A DNA stretch of 64,000 nt, from the NCBI GenBank assembly GCA_900208305.1, contig OAPG01000011.1:670848-734847 (forward strand), given 5' to 3'. This stretch comes from Melanopsichium pennsylvanicum. Its lineage: Eukaryota > Basidiomycota > Ustilaginomycetes > Ustilaginales. The notes beneath the pieces are model-generated. The model ran no database searches. It had not been told where the DNA came from and worked only from the letters and a program-made list of their open reading frames with translations. Positions within the stretch are counted from its first letter, which is position 1, and each line of letters starts with the position of its first letter. Positions 42,042 to 53,857 of the stretch are shown piece by piece. The position numbers and the translations under genes are program-made.

Positions 42042-44226
42042 TAAACCATGCATAGCTGATGCAGAACACGCGGCAGGTTGGGCATAGCTGAGCTGAGAAT
42101 TACACCTCGGAGGTCCCCCGACCCAAGTTAGCTCGGAGCACAGCCATACATACGCTAAACGACATCTTCGAAGCGCAAGAGACATGGCTGCTTAGATCTT
42201 TGCTTGTCGCTTGCATCAAGGACGACCCCTTTGTGCAACGCTAGCCACTAGTTGTTTGACCGGTTGTGTAGTCCAGACGACAACACTGACATAGTAGAGT
42301 CACTCTCGTGGCTCTGGGGGTCAGATTCTCTCTCGCCTTGAAATCCTCCCCAAGTCATCAAACTGAAGGTTGAATTTTCGAATGAGGCGTGAGAGCGACA
42401 TAGGTGGTGAAAGAGATGAATGGCGTCAACCTGCGTGTAAAGTCTTCCAACTCACACTGCGGGTCACTCGACTGTAAGCTAATTTGCTGTACCTCAACAC
42501 TCGCACGGCCCCTTTTAGAGATGCTGCTAAGTTCACTAAGCCGATGCATCGATGGCCTTTCGCTGTCGTCGATCTGCGACTCGCGACTGGATGTGATGTG
42601 ATTATAGTACTCTAGCTTTGAACGCCACTTTGTCACGTTGTAGTTCGAAGCTCTGTTGGCGGATAATGGCCTGGTGCGAGACGCAAAGTGCCAGAGGGGG
42701 CCGTTCAAGCGCCAGTGCAAATGCAGACAATTTTGGGGTTCGGCCCCTTGAACTGAGTTTTCCCTCGAATAGTATCGTGTATCAATAAAGACTCACATAC
42801 AGCACCTCTTACGCTCATGTATCGGGCTCAGATGTGCACACGAATCGTACCAATTTTTCCGAAGCACAAACTCAATCGAGCTTTTCGTGCGGAACACATC
42901 TGACTGAGCTGGCGGTCGCGCGCGGTTGAGCTCACTACATTTGTGGCACTTGAACCGTCTCGGCTGACGCGCTCATCTTCTGTAGCGCTTTCAAAACCCT
43001 TTGACTGTCAACCATCTCCTACGTCGCGCAAAATTCCATCACGATCACCATCATCATTCTTCACTTCTATCCCGCATCTGCTAATCGCAACTCGCACAAA
43101 ATATTCCCAAAATCTTCAAACATCCCCTTCAACAACAAACATTCTACTTCAACCCATCACATTCTTTATTCATAATGGTCAGCATTCAACGTGTCCCCCG
43201 CCCTCGCTCAATCCGCTTCATTTCTAAGTCGTTCAGCACCCGCATTCCTATCATCTCGTCCGTCGCTTTTGCCTGATCAAACCGTGACGCAACGCCTGCT
43301 TTGCGCCCACTTTCGACAAAGCGCAGTCACTTGAACCGATCGGACCTAATACGGTGCCATATCAAAGATCGAATCATATCTCTCGTACATCCACTCAATC
43401 GGGGCGCGCGTTTTGCGAGGACACAAAGGCATCGCACAGATGGTCCAACGTCTGGACGCGCTCACGTCGTGCTGTAATGCACAGAGCAACAGGCTCGGCC
43501 TCGACCCTTACGGCAACGCTAGAATGCTTCGAGCCACGCAGCCAGGTCAGACCCCGTCAAAGTGTAGACAGTCTTTTCCCCGATTGAATGGATGTGCTTG
43601 CAGAGCATGGGCTGCGACGAACGAGCATGGGATCCTGCGATGCTTGCCAGAGTAGGACCATTAAAGCGTTCGATTTGGAAGTGCTGGGCGCCCAGACGTT
43701 CGATGGAGTCTCCCTTTGCGACTAGGGCGCCCAACTCCTTCCGCTTTCATTACTATTCGCGTCAACTCTCCGGAACAAGACATTCTGACCAAATTTGCTA
43801 CTTCGCCTTCCGTCCCTTCCCGACTTTCTTCGTCCCTTGATGCTGCCTGCGACACACTTCGGCCAACATTGCACGAATTCATAACGTGCCATCGCCTTGC
43901 AACACACGCGCGTGCCACAACTGCTGTACCATTGACGCTTTTCACCTGCCCTCGCCACATTGCCTATATCCGATATGCTGCGATCCTCTCAATTATGGAC
44001 TTGCACCTACGATCAAATGTGCATTGCTTTGCATGCTCTGGTTTGCATCGTCCCATCGTGTAACGATTTGCGTCATCGTCGTTTGTATCGCCCTTACACC
44101 GCATTGCTGGAAGTGCGCTCGTGTGCTATCAATGATCGCCCGAATTTTTCCGGCCATTCCTGCTGCTGTCGTCTTCTCCGACTCTATCGCTTTCGTCAAT
44201 AACATCGGCTGCCTTTACAACAGTCC
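40416..44226. other. 3.8-kb gap without a recognised gene (CSC1 and YRA1 upstream regions)
   Basis: All reading frames are short and none shows domain features. The only strong landmark is the 43-base A tract at 41996-42038 preceded by AATAAA. The segment from ~42900 is CT-rich and lacks ATG-led frames of interest, compatible with a long YRA1 promoter/leader. A gene made of very short exons, or a non-coding RNA, cannot be excluded. Confidence 0.5.
41972..42038 (+). repeat. AATAAA signal followed by a 43-base poly(A) tract
   Basis: AATAAA is at 41972-41977 and 43 consecutive A's run from 41996 to 42038, about 18 bp later. This spacing is what a polyadenylated RNA copied into DNA would leave. 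Confidence 0.6.
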
Positions 44227-45591
44227 ATGAACATTGACAAGCGTAAGTAGCTCTAAGGCTTGGACCGAGCAGACATTTCTCGCCAGCTCTCCATTGCGAG
44301 GTAGCTCTCACTTGGCTGCGTCCACCGGTCTTGCTGTGCATGACAGATTAAAGGGTCAAATGGAGAACTCAACGTGGGATCAAGATCGGTCGATGATGAG
44401 CCATTCAAGAACCCAACTAACAGCAGTTGGCTATCTGAAACCCCTCACAGGCAAGCCAAGGAGAGCCGATGGAGAGCTACGCGGGGGGTCATGGTAGATC
44501 TAAAGTGCAACCAACGCTAAAACGAATGCCGCTGTGCCATACACCACATGTTGCGCGCGCCACCTCTTCTGTCTCGACTCACGATCTCTTGCGCATCGCT
44601 GCAAATGCATGCATCAAAACGTCGTTCCCAACATGGGTGCCGTTTCCCGCGTACAAAATTGTCTATTTCTTTCTGATTAACAGCCCTCGACCAGATCATT
44701 GCCGATCGACCAAAGAAGACCGCTGCTGGTCGCAACAGCCAACGGGGTCGACGTGGGGCTCGTAGCGGACGTCCCAGCGCCAAGGCTGCCGCCATCGGTG
44801 CTGGTGCGCAGAACGCCGCCGTTGTTGCAGCATCAAACCGTAACAAGCCTCCTGTCGTGATCCCTGGCCGAAGCGCCAATACTGGCAGCAAGATTATCCT
44901 CAGCAACCTACCTCTCGATGTCACTGAGGCCCAGGTCAAGGTTCGTATCTCTCTCCTTTTCATGAATTACCATTGTCGCACTCATGGCAAGCACACATGA
45001 ACACCTCCTGACGTTCGACCACGATGTGATTACAATCCTCTTTTGAACGTCATATCCACGCATTATAGGAACTTTTCTCCACCACCATCGGCCCCCTTCG
45101 CAAGGCGGCAATGAGCTACCGTGCCAACGGTCAGTCCACCGGTGTCTGCACTGTCGAGTTCCAGCGTGCCGACGACGCTGGACGCGCCTACACCCAGTAT
45201 AACAACCGATTGATCGATGGAAGTGAGTATCTTTTTCCTCCTGCAGGACCTGGAGTTGAGTGATCATCCGCTAAATTTCTTCCTGCAACTTGCTCCTTTC
45301 CTTTTCGCGCCCATAGAGAAGCCCCTCAAGGTCGAGGTCGTTGTCGACCCATCCAAGGTCGCTGCTGCGCCAGCTGCCGCTCCCAAGGGCCCCAGGGGTG
45401 CCACCGCCGCCGCCAATGGCGCCAAGGGCAAGGGTGGCCGCGCTGCTGCAGGCGCTGCCCGCGGCCGTGGCCGTGGCCGTGGCGCCAAGCGCGAGGCCCG
45501 TTCCAAGAAGACTGTCGAGGACCTCGATGCTGAGATGGAGGACTACAACAAGCAGGCCTCCACCGACAGCGCTCCTGCCCCCACCGCTTGA
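44227..45591 (+). CDS. YRA1: mRNA export adaptor Yra1/ALYREF (four exons)
   Basis: The protein links TREX and the helicase Sub2/UAP56 to the export receptor Mex67 in the nucleus. Exons: 44227-44242, 44684-44940, 45069-45222, 45317-45591, giving 233 residues. Introns are 441, 128 and 94 bp; all begin GT and end AG, and the second has the weaker donor GTTCGT. The first exon codes only five residues plus one base (MNIDK, then P). The N-terminal LDQIIADRPKK is the Sub2-binding motif; GSKIILSNLPLDVTEAQVKELF to NNRLIDGKKPLKVEVV is one RRM; then an Ala/Gly/Arg RGRGRGRG box and a C-terminal KTVEDLDAEMEDYNK helix, the second Sub2-binding motif. All joints keep frame. The long first intron is odd against the short introns of neighbouring genes. 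Confidence 0.93.
44243..44683 (+). other. Long first intron of YRA1 (441 bp)
   Basis: Donor GTAAGT, acceptor TTAACAG. It is about four times the length of the other introns in the window and follows a 16-base coding exon. Confidence 0.8.
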
Positions 45592-46356
45592 AAAGCGCAA
45601 CCCCTTTCCGATGCTCCCGATCTTGTAGCAACCCGACTCTTTCTGACATGATCCACATCAAAGGCAGCTTGCATATAGTGCCGCTCTCATTCCTCTCTTC
45701 ACATGGCTGGACATAGATCCGTCTCGTTGCTTGCGCATTCCTTATCCTAACGTGTCTGGTGTAGTCTTGATCCGTGCATAGAGGTGGTCTGCCCTTTGAA
45801 TTTTGCTAAGAGAATTGGGAATGAATAGAAGTGTGCGAAATCGGTGCTCACAATGGTATACTTTGACTTTCACCACGCGTCGTGCGTCGCGTGTCTTTAA
45901 ATTTCACCGGCCAGACCAACACTGCATTTTCTTGGCATTTCTTCTCATCTACGCGTCACGACTCAGCCACAAATTTGCTTCCGCGATGCGCGCGAATACA
46001 GGCCGAAGCTCCACTCTTTCCCTTGGCGTCTTTGACCAGGCAAAGCCCAAATTACTCCAGCTTCAGCCTAACCTCCCCAGGCGCTTGCTCACGAACTTGA
46101 GCTTCTAGACTCAGCACTCATCCGAGCTTCAAGACAACCATCACCATCTACCTTACAAGTCGCCTCGTGATCTTTCGCATGGATCAATCTGTTGTTTCGC
46201 AGCAGCAGCACTTCTTCAATCAACAGCCCAGCCCTATTGAACTTGCCTGCATACCACGCCACTCACTCGAAAACTCCATCAGCCTTTGAACACAAACATC
46301 TCCTCGCTATTGACCCATTGACCAGACATCCAGCTATCCAGCAACATTTGAGTCAG
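45592..46356. other. Intergenic between YRA1 and the BRCT gene
   Basis: 3' region of YRA1, then promoter/leader of the BRCT gene. The leader carries an upstream ATG frame (46179-46290, MDQSVVSQQQHF) that ends before the main start and may act as a uORF. No other gene is seen. Confidence 0.5.
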
Positions 46357-49300
46357 ATGGCTAGCACATCATCGACACCGCATCAAGCGGCGCGCAAGCC
46401 GGTCCCCGCTGATCTTTTTGCGGGTGTAAAGTACTTTGTCAACGATGATGTCGATCCGGCGACGCAAGATGAGGTTAGTATGCCCATAGACAGCTGACAG
46501 CATACCAGTGCTCGCTGATTGATCGCTGAGGTCCTTTTTGCCACTTTAATCCGTCCATTTTTGAACTTATTTGACAACAGATTCGCTCACTTCTCTCGCA
46601 AGGTGGAGCGCAGCATCACGACGAAGCCGGTACATCTAATAGCAGCCATGTCGAACTCACCCATGCTCGCTTTCGGCTCGATTCGGTGACGCATGTCTTT
46701 GCTGTCAACGTCGACTTTCTGGAATATCAACACTGCAACGAACCTACACTGCCCGAACAGGCTTCCACAGCAAAGCGTGCTCTCGTTGTTACGGTAAGTC
46801 TCTCAACCAATAGCTCGAATTTCCGGTATAGCTCCTCAGTATCGGAACTGATCCGAATGGCTCTTACCTTCTTCCTCCTTCTCATGCCGCTATCGTCTTC
46901 GGCTGATCCGTCCATTGACATTGCACCGCCTTTTCGCACCATCCGACTTTGATCGATCATAGCCACAATGGGTACTGCGCAGTGCCCAGCTTGGCGTCCG
47001 TCTCAAGGAAGACCGATTCTCGTGCCGAAGCGCCATGATCTTTTCTGGCCTCTGCGTAACTGCCTCCAAGTCAGAACTTTCGAAAGCGGATCGAGAACTC
47101 ATCAGCAGCATCGTTTCAGCCTACGGTGGTCTCTGGAGGGAAGACCACTTCTTCGACGTCAACGTCTACCTCACTACCTCCACCTCCAGCTCCAAGGTCA
47201 ACAAAATCCTTAATCATCCCAGCAAGTTGACAATCTGCGCCGCACCGCAGTGGATTAGCGACTCTTGGCGTTTGCAAAAGCTGCTTCCGTTGGACTCGTA
47301 TCAGTTCTTGCCGGGGCAAAATAGGTTGCCTTCTTGCTTTGCGGGACGAACCGCAGCTGGGGCGCCGCTCACTTCACCGAGAAGGGAATTGGTCGCGATG
47401 AGTCTGATTGGCAATAGCAAGCTTGCATTCGGCGAGGGCGAAGGAAAGGACAATGAGGCGAGTCGAGACAAGAGCGACTTCCGTGGCAAGAGCGTTCTAC
47501 TAGCCCGTGATGTGTGCCGAGCCAGCGAGCAACAGCTCCGATCTTTGGAGCATTTTATCAAGACATCCGGTGGCACCGTCCGCAGGGCGCCAAAAGATTT
47601 GAGCGGCATCGCACAGGCAGTGCGCAACTCGGACTTTGTCGTGTGTCGATATCGAGAGGTGCAGGAGTTTCGCGAGGCGATCCGCCAGACGAAGCAGGTC
47701 GGCAACTTGTCCTGGCTCATTTGGGTTGTCTCCAACGACCTCATGTGCGATCCCAGAGACGAGCCTCTCCACTTTCCTGTGCCCCGACAGGGTATCTTGG
47801 AGTTCCAAGGCGCGTCCATCACCATCTCGAGTTATCGCGGCACCACTCGTCAATACCTTACGAAAATGATCAAGCTCATGGGCGCCAGCTTCTCAGGGAC
47901 GCTTACTGCCAGGACCAGTCTATGTGTTGCAGCCAATCTGGCAAGTGAAAAGACGGATAGGGCCAGAGAGTGGAAGGTACCCGTTGTCAACCACAAATAT
48001 ATCGTCGACTCATTCCTTGCTTGGGCGCCGGTGGAGAGGGCAAAGCTCAAGTACATCGACTTTCCTGAGGGTATGGACTATAATCTTGATGTGGGCGAGA
48101 CGAGGGTGACGGACGAGAGTCTAGGACCATGGATCGACGATGCTATCCACAACGACGAGCCGGAAGACATGCCGGCGAGCGACCCCGTCGAGCCGATTGG
48201 AGGCTATGCAGCTGTCGAGCCGTCTATTGCTGAGCCAGCTATGCAGAAAGAAAGAGTCCAAGCAGAAGCAAGCACACCACCACTTCAATTATCGGCAGAG
48301 AATGTGGAGCCTGTTTCGACCCCTGACAATTCGACCGGATTTGAGGGCACGTCACCTCCGGCCACTCCGTTGCTGCAACAAGACATCTCACACCTGCACG
48401 ACATGTCAACATCTTCCGATATGCCTAGCTCGCCAGGCCCTTCCGAGCAGGCTGTCGACCATCTCGTTCTTAGCCCGCTTTCTCAGCGCGGAACGAAACG
48501 CAGTCGCATGTCAGTCCTGCAAGACAGTGTCAGGCAACCCACCTCGCACGAGTTGGTAGCTGGGCCTAAAGACGAAATCGCAGAGAATAAAGTCGAGGCG
48601 AAGAAAGCAAAGACGGGCAGGCAAGAAATTCATGTCGTATCGGAGGACGACGCCGTCTTCGAAGCGTCCGGCGATGCACGCTTGCGCGTCGCAACGAGCA
48701 ATTACAAGCTCAAGAAGACGGAGGAGAACAAGTTGAAGAGTCTGGGCATTGACATTGTTGACAACATCGAGCTTGCTGACATTCTGGTGACGCCCAAGGT
48801 TTCACGCTCACCCAAGATGCTCCATGCCATCGCGTCTGGTAGAGTGACGATCGTCTCGCCCGACTGGCTTCAGGCTTGCTTGAAGAAGCGCGAGATTATT
48901 GCGGTTCCACTGGGATTGGGCTTGGGCTCTTCTCCATACCATCTGGTAGATCGGGAAGGCGAAAAGACCTACGGCATCAAGCTGGCAGAGGTTGTCGAGC
49001 GTCGCAAGACCGAGTTCCCGCAGGGTGTCTACCACGCCCACAGCTTCTGGCTCGGTCGAGGTGTAGACGAGAATGGATCCTTCTCAACGCTGATCGAAGC
49101 GGCTGGTGGCCAAGTGCTGCCTGTGCCTTTTGACGAAGCAAAGCTGTTGGAGGATCCGGATCACTATCATTTGGTCGTTGACGAAGATCACACCATCGAA
49201 TGGCGGGATCTCATTGGATTACCAACGGTCAAAGAGGAGCCGCTCAAGCTGTATAGGAAGCAGCTCATCACCGATTGCATTTTTGAGCAACAGCCGAGGT

Positions 49301-49407
49301 GGGATCGCCATCTGGTGGACACGTCCAAATTGTCAAGTAGCTTGGGGAGCACGCCGACCCAGCGTAGCCGTGCAGCCGCTGGTGGGAAGCGCGTCTATGG
49401 TCGTTGA
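46357..49407 (+). CDS. Multi-BRCT DNA-damage protein of the Rtt107/Brc1 type (three exons)
   Basis: Exons 46357-46473, 46581-46793 and 46963-49407 give 924 residues, with introns of 107 and 169 bp (donors GTTAGT and GTAAGT, acceptors ending CAG and TAG). Both joints are phase 0 and rebuild BRCT 1: LFAGVKYFVNDDVDPATQDE-IRSLLSQGGAQ, then ALVVT-PQWVLRSAQLGVRLKED. Further BRCT modules lie at IFSGLCVTASKSEL, KSVLLARDVCRASEQQ and EFQGASITISSYRGTTRQYL. After an acidic Ser/Thr-rich linker (~390-560) comes a C-terminal tandem pair (VATSNYKLKKTEENKLKSLG; FWLGRGVDENGSFSTLIEAAGG). In yeasts such proteins bind phosphorylated H2A at stalled or damaged forks and scaffold Slx4 and Smc5/6. PTIP-like proteins share the layout. 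The start is chosen as the ATG in frame before BRCT 1. Confidence 0.88.
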
Positions 49408-49605
49408 GCTGCGACCAAGATGCGTGACTGATGGACCTTGTGTTCCGATTGTGGTTTCATATGAACGTTTGTCTCGATTGATATGCTCTCGCTGATTTTA
49501 CATACATTGAGTGAACACATTACAATGTCTGTCTCACGGCGGTCCAAGATACAGTATGTGTGCTTTGATAAACGATTATATTGGAAACGAGAGGCTCGAG
49601 AGACT

Positions 49606-50629
49606 CTACAGATGCTTTGAGAGAAACTCGAGATAGTCTTTGGTGGCGATATCGAAGTTCTGGCCAGTGTAGATTTCAAAGTGGCCCATGTGTTCGTAAA
49701 GCTTGATGGTCGATTTCGGTGCCTGCTTTGCGTAACGGAGAGTAGGTTCTGGTGGAGCGACAGTGTCTTTGCCACAGACGGCGAACAGAATCGGGCAGTG
49801 AATGGAAGAAGTCTTCCAGCCGGGATTATAAAATCCGAGGTAGAGGGCAAAGCGCGCAGCGACGTAATTGGACAGGGTCATGGTGGGTGGGATGAGTTGT
49901 TTGTATTGATAAACGTCGGGAGCGTTCATGAGTGCAGCTGCAAATGATTTGCGAGAGAGAGAGTCAGATTCATGGCCTGTCAATTACACCATTATACGAA
50001 GGAAAGCGAGGGGCGATGGGGGACTTACTTTCTCCAGGCTCGCCGGCTAATTTGATAGGGATGATGTTGTTCCCTCTTGAGAACAAGAAATCTCTGAGTC
50101 CAAGCACACCAAGCTTGATCAAAGGTACAAGCCCTATCGTTTGGGACGAATACAGACCGGAAGTGAATGGACACTGAGAAATCACGGCCTTGACCCTCTT
50201 ATCCTTGGCTGCGACGCTAATGACGTGGCCACCTCCGAAACTGCTTCCAAAAATACCAATACGATCAGGATCCACATCATCCAGCTTGGAAGTATAGTTC
50301 AACGCAGCATCCCAATCTTGAAGCTGAAGATCGATGTTGAGCAGCTGACGTGGCTCACCACTACTTTCACCGAAGTGCCGATAGTCAAAGGCAACACAAA
50401 TGATGCCAAGCTCGGTGAAGCGCGAGGCGTATCGGTCCAGACCCATCTCTTTGACTGCTCCAACACCGTGTCCTAGAATCATTGCAGGATATTGTTGCGA
50501 TTTGGTCGAGTTCAAACCTTTTAAGGGTGCATTTGTTGGCCTGTACACCCATGCAGCAATAAGGTCATTGTTGGAAACAAATTTGACATTTTCACGGTTG
50601 AAAGCTGAGGTGTGGGCTTCGGTAGTCAT
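49606..50629 (-). CDS. Alpha/beta hydrolase (two exons)
   Basis: Exon 1 is 50629-50029 and exon 2 is 49937-49606, joined across a 91-bp intron (50028-49938, GTAAGT...CAG). The join gives GEPGE-TALMNAPDVY and a 310-residue protein. The fold is clear: oxyanion segment PAMILGHGVGAVKEMGL, FDYRHFGESSGEPRQL, nucleophile elbow GIFGSSFGGG (Ser in GSSFG), acid near CGKDTVAPPE and His in YEHMGHFEIYTG. There is no signal peptide and no membrane segment, so it is probably cytosolic. The subfamily, common in fungi and actinobacteria, is annotated variously as hydrolase, thioesterase or polyketide transferase-like; the substrate cannot be read from sequence. It lies convergent to the BRCT gene, with only ~200 bp between stops. 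Confidence 0.9.
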
Positions 50630-52051
50630 AATTGCGCTGATGTCGAGGGCAAAGCGGGTTTGATGATGCTCTGAAGTGGTCTGGTCAATGGAGAAACTCT
50701 ATGTAGGATGAGGTCTAGAGGCAAGGCTCACAAAGAAAGATATCGCGGTTATCAGATGATCCGAAAACTGTTTCGAAAGTCGCAACAATGCGGCAAACTC
50801 GGAGCAGATGTGAGACAGCGAGCGGGGAAATGCAATGGGGTAAGGAAATGTGGGGATTGCTGTTATTGACTATTGCGTTGCTAATTGGTGTTCTATGTAC
50901 ATGAGTATTGGCTTCGATTGATCTAACGACTAAGCTAGCCGGGAGTCCTGAGCTGGCTGGAAGTTGCCGGAAGCCGTAGCTCCGAGCTATTGAACTTCAT
51001 TGATCAGTCTAAGGATTATGTGTCAGTCGGGCCGGTAGCGGTTGGTTCTGTTAGGTCTTTGTCATGTAATGTTGGATCTTCATCGCGTCGCTTCAACTAA
51101 ATCTGGGGTTTTATCGTGTTTCAAAATGAAACCCGCTGGAAATGCCTTCTCTATCCGGTTTCACTCTGATGAGACCCGCTGGAACCATGCCGAGTCGACT
51201 AGCCCCCGTGAACACTCCGTTCAGCGGTAGTGCGGCTTGTCTAGATGAGCGTGTGACCTGCGCTACGCACGCGTGTCCTTCATGCACACGCCGTTCAATG
51301 TCTACAACGTCTCCTGCGAACTTGAGCGCCGTTGTTGTGTCTGGTAAGGCTACGGTGTGGGTTCCGTTGCCGCGGTTGAGGTTCCGCCTACAGTGGAGGT
51401 GCTGTAGTGCCAGTAGAGGTGCTGACAGTCGTCGAGTGTGTTCGGTTTCTGGACACAAACACTTTAATGCTGCAATACCTGGTGATTGCAGCGGAGACGA
51501 GGAGTAGATACTGAGAACTTATAATATATAACTAAGGTAATGAATAATAGAGTGGATGAGCAAAGCCAGTAGCTGCTTATCGCTGACCCCAAATCCTACC
51601 AAGCCTGTTATCTGGACCCTCCGTACCTGCCGGAGATCCTTCCAACTCTTGTAGCGGCTGTCTATGTCCTCTGGTGCCTGTTCACGGCTTCCGGCGAGTG
51701 TTCAACCAAAATCGGCTGGAAACCCCCCTTTTACCGGGACTCAATGCGAAACCCGATAAAACCAAGGGTTTCATCCGGACTCATTTTGAGTCCCTGTAAC
51801 AGCTTGTTTGGTCAGTCACAAGGGGAAAATGCTTTGTGAACAGCACAAGGCATCCTCCAACTACATATAATGGTCAAGATGTATTGGTTCTGCCTCAAAC
51901 CAAAAGAGTTGCATTTTCTCTGGTCAACAAAGTCAAGCACTATATAGAATATGATCAAGAAGCATAGGCGGTGTGGCCTTGGCTTTCAATGTCAGCAAGC
52001 ATGTCTTTGGTAGCTTCATCATCTATTGAAAATTATCTGGTATTGGCTATG
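50630..52051. other. Intergenic containing a dispersed repeat copy
   Basis: Between the hydrolase start and the zinc-finger gene stop. The left ~420 bp should be promoter; 51098-51805 is the repeat listed separately; the remainder shows nothing coding. Confidence 0.6.
51049..51801. mobile_element. Dispersed LTR-like repeat, internal copy
   Basis: The segment from about 51098 to 51805 aligns collinearly with 61965-63323 near the telomere. It can be read as a 753-bp unit bounded by TGTTA (51049) and TAACA (51801), the 5-bp inverted ends common to LTRs, with a TATA-like stretch inside (minus-strand TTATATATTATAAG, about 51520). Flanking 5-mers (GGTTC and GCTTG) do not match, so no target duplication is seen. 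No protein is encoded. A solo LTR or other non-autonomous element is the likeliest nature; the exact left boundary is uncertain because shared sequence starts only at ~51098. Confidence 0.6.
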
Positions 52052-53857
52052 CTACATAATACCGCTTTCAAATTCAACCGCCCCACAATCTGAGCTGTCC
52101 AGGTGCTCCAGAGTTTGTTCAAGCGATGCAAATTTGTTGAAGCAGGTTGGGCAGCGCGTGCTGGGAGTGGATTCTGATTTTGCGCGACTGTTGTGACGCC
52201 CTCTTCGACGCGCTGCTGAACTGGAATTGAGCGGCTGCTGAGGTGATGGAAGAATCGATGGAGGAACAGCTAGGGGTGATTCGGCGAAGAACGCACACGG
52301 TGTCCTTGGCGAAGAAAGTGAGGAAAGTGAGGGGAGGGATGCAAACGAAGATGAAGACTCAAGCGGAGGCAGATTATTATCGGTCGACTCTGCTTTCAAA
52401 GCTGCCCGGGCAACTGCCTTCTCCTTTAATGGCTTGGCTGAAAAAGGGCTGTGGAGGTCGAGCTCATTGTTTCGCTTTCGCCCCGTTGGTCCTGCACTCA
52501 AGATGTCGTTGTCGTTGTAAGGCGGGAAGGTGACTGGGAACCTGGCTCCGGAGTCGAAAGGCCATGCATTCGTGGATCTTCGAGGCCGTCTGGAGGTTGG
52601 CAAATCAACACGATTAACGGGCGAGGCAGGAACAGACGCAAATGGTTCAGAATATGACGTAAAGTGGTGTGCTTGATGACGAGAGCTGCTAGCGGGAGCG
52701 TCGAAGGGATCGCTGTCACCGTGCATTTCATAGTATGAAGGTGGAGCATCATCATACGAGGGGTTTAAGGACTCTAGCAGGAGATCAGATTCGCTAGCGT
52801 GACGCGGTCGAGGAGGCCCTTGCTGTTCCTTTTCTTGGGCGTGGTACGCATCTCTGGTTTCAAAAACACCGCCAGCGAACGAAGATGATGCTCGTGCAAC
52901 TTCAATTCCACTCTGAGGGCTCTTCTTCTCTGCGTGAAGCGCTTTCAGCTTAGATCTTTCGGAGTTCCTCTCTGTTGAGCCAGCGGTGCGGAAACTGCAG
53001 TCAGAGACTGCGGATGCATCGTCGTCTGAGCTGCTTTGCAAGCTTGGGCGTGATTTACCATGCTCTGTTTGCCAATCAAAGATAGGGATTTTGGGAGGAG
53101 TAGGTGGTACTTGCTGTCGATGACCGATGCTTCTGGATGCGATTGACAATGTAGAGCTGCGTGGAGGAGCTGGGAGCGGACGCTGAGCGGGAAGCGCTGG
53201 GGCTGTGTTGCTTCGGATGCGACCTTTGCAAGAAGGTCCGGAAGTCAGTGTGTCCGCTTCCTCATCTGAAGAGGCAAGAATCTGACCGTAATGGAACGGG
53301 TCGTCTCTACCAGGACGAGGCGTGACTCTTTGCTTTCCTTTGTCTTTCGTGGCGTTGAGAGACTTAGGGACGTCAGTTTCGGCATAATGGGTGGCTGAAG
53401 GCGATTTTGGCTGTTCTCCTGTTGCTTGGATGGTCAGGTTGGACAACGTTGAGAGCTTGCGGAGGATAGCCGGGTGATTTTTCTTGTCTTTCCGTTTGTC
53501 TGGCTCGGCGTAGTGGGCCTGTGTCTGGCTGAAGCCACTAATCACAGGAACGAAACTATGAGGCGTTTGTGAGCTGGAAGCAGCTGCCTCGGAAGACTGT
53601 ACGGGCGCTTTTTCACATCTGACCTTGGGACGGACGAAAGAGCCGAAGTCATGGCTGTCTTTGTAATCAGAGTGGTGAGGGAAGAGGTTAAAGTGGGAGC
53701 CGAGTTCGAGTGTATCTCTGAAACGGTTGCCGCATCTTCTGCAAGTAAGGGAGCGGTCCTTGAAAGTGCCGTTGGGTGGTGCATCAGGGATGACGCCGGT
53801 TATGGTGTCGAGCAAGGAGTTGGTTCTGGACCTGAACGCCGAAAGGAAAGGCGGCAT
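52052..53857 (-). CDS. Protein with two terminal C2H2-like zinc fingers, unknown function
   Basis: An intronless frame encodes 601 residues from the ATG at 53857-53855 (MPPFLSAFRSRTNSLLDTI); upstream codons of the open frame are non-ATG. Near the N-terminus is CRRCGNRFRDTLELGSHFNLFPHH and at the C-terminus CPTCFNKFASLEQTLEHLDSSDC, both of the CxxC...H-x-H/C type. The ~480 residues between are low-complexity (Ser, Pro, basic clusters, SxxSD acidic patches) and contain no recognised domain. The paired end fingers could bind nucleic acid or protein. I know no named homologue with this layout. Confidence 0.8.
   Translation of the reverse strand: MPPFLSAFRSRTNSLLDTITGVIPDAPPNGTFKDRSLTCRRCGNRFRDTLELGSHFNLFPHHSDYKDSHDFGSFVRPKVRCEKAPVQSSEAAASSSQTPHSFVPVISGFSQTQAHYAEPDKRKDKKNHPAILRKLSTLSNLTIQATGEQPKSPSATHYAETDVPKSLNATKDKGKQRVTPRPGRDDPFHYGQILASSDEEADTLTSGPSCKGRIRSNTAPALPAQRPLPAPPRSSTLSIASRSIGHRQQVPPTPPKIPIFDWQTEHGKSRPSLQSSSDDDASAVSDCSFRTAGSTERNSERSKLKALHAEKKSPQSGIEVARASSSFAGGVFETRDAYHAQEKEQQGPPRPRHASESDLLLESLNPSYDDAPPSYYEMHGDSDPFDAPASSSRHQAHHFTSYSEPFASVPASPVNRVDLPTSRRPRRSTNAWPFDSGARFPVTFPPYNDNDILSAGPTGRKRNNELDLHSPFSAKPLKEKAVARAALKAESTDNNLPPLESSSSFASLPSLSSLSSPRTPCAFFAESPLAVPPSILPSPQQPLNSSSAARRRGRHNSRAKSESTPSTRCPTCFNKFASLEQTLEHLDSSDCGAVEFESGIM

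Noticed and set aside
42090..42180. 5S rRNA-like sequence on the minus strand (AGCTAACTTGGGTCGGGGGACC)
   Set aside because: Only a short 3'-half resemblance; the AGTTAAGC box and 5' half are missing and spacing is wrong. Not supported as a 5S gene.
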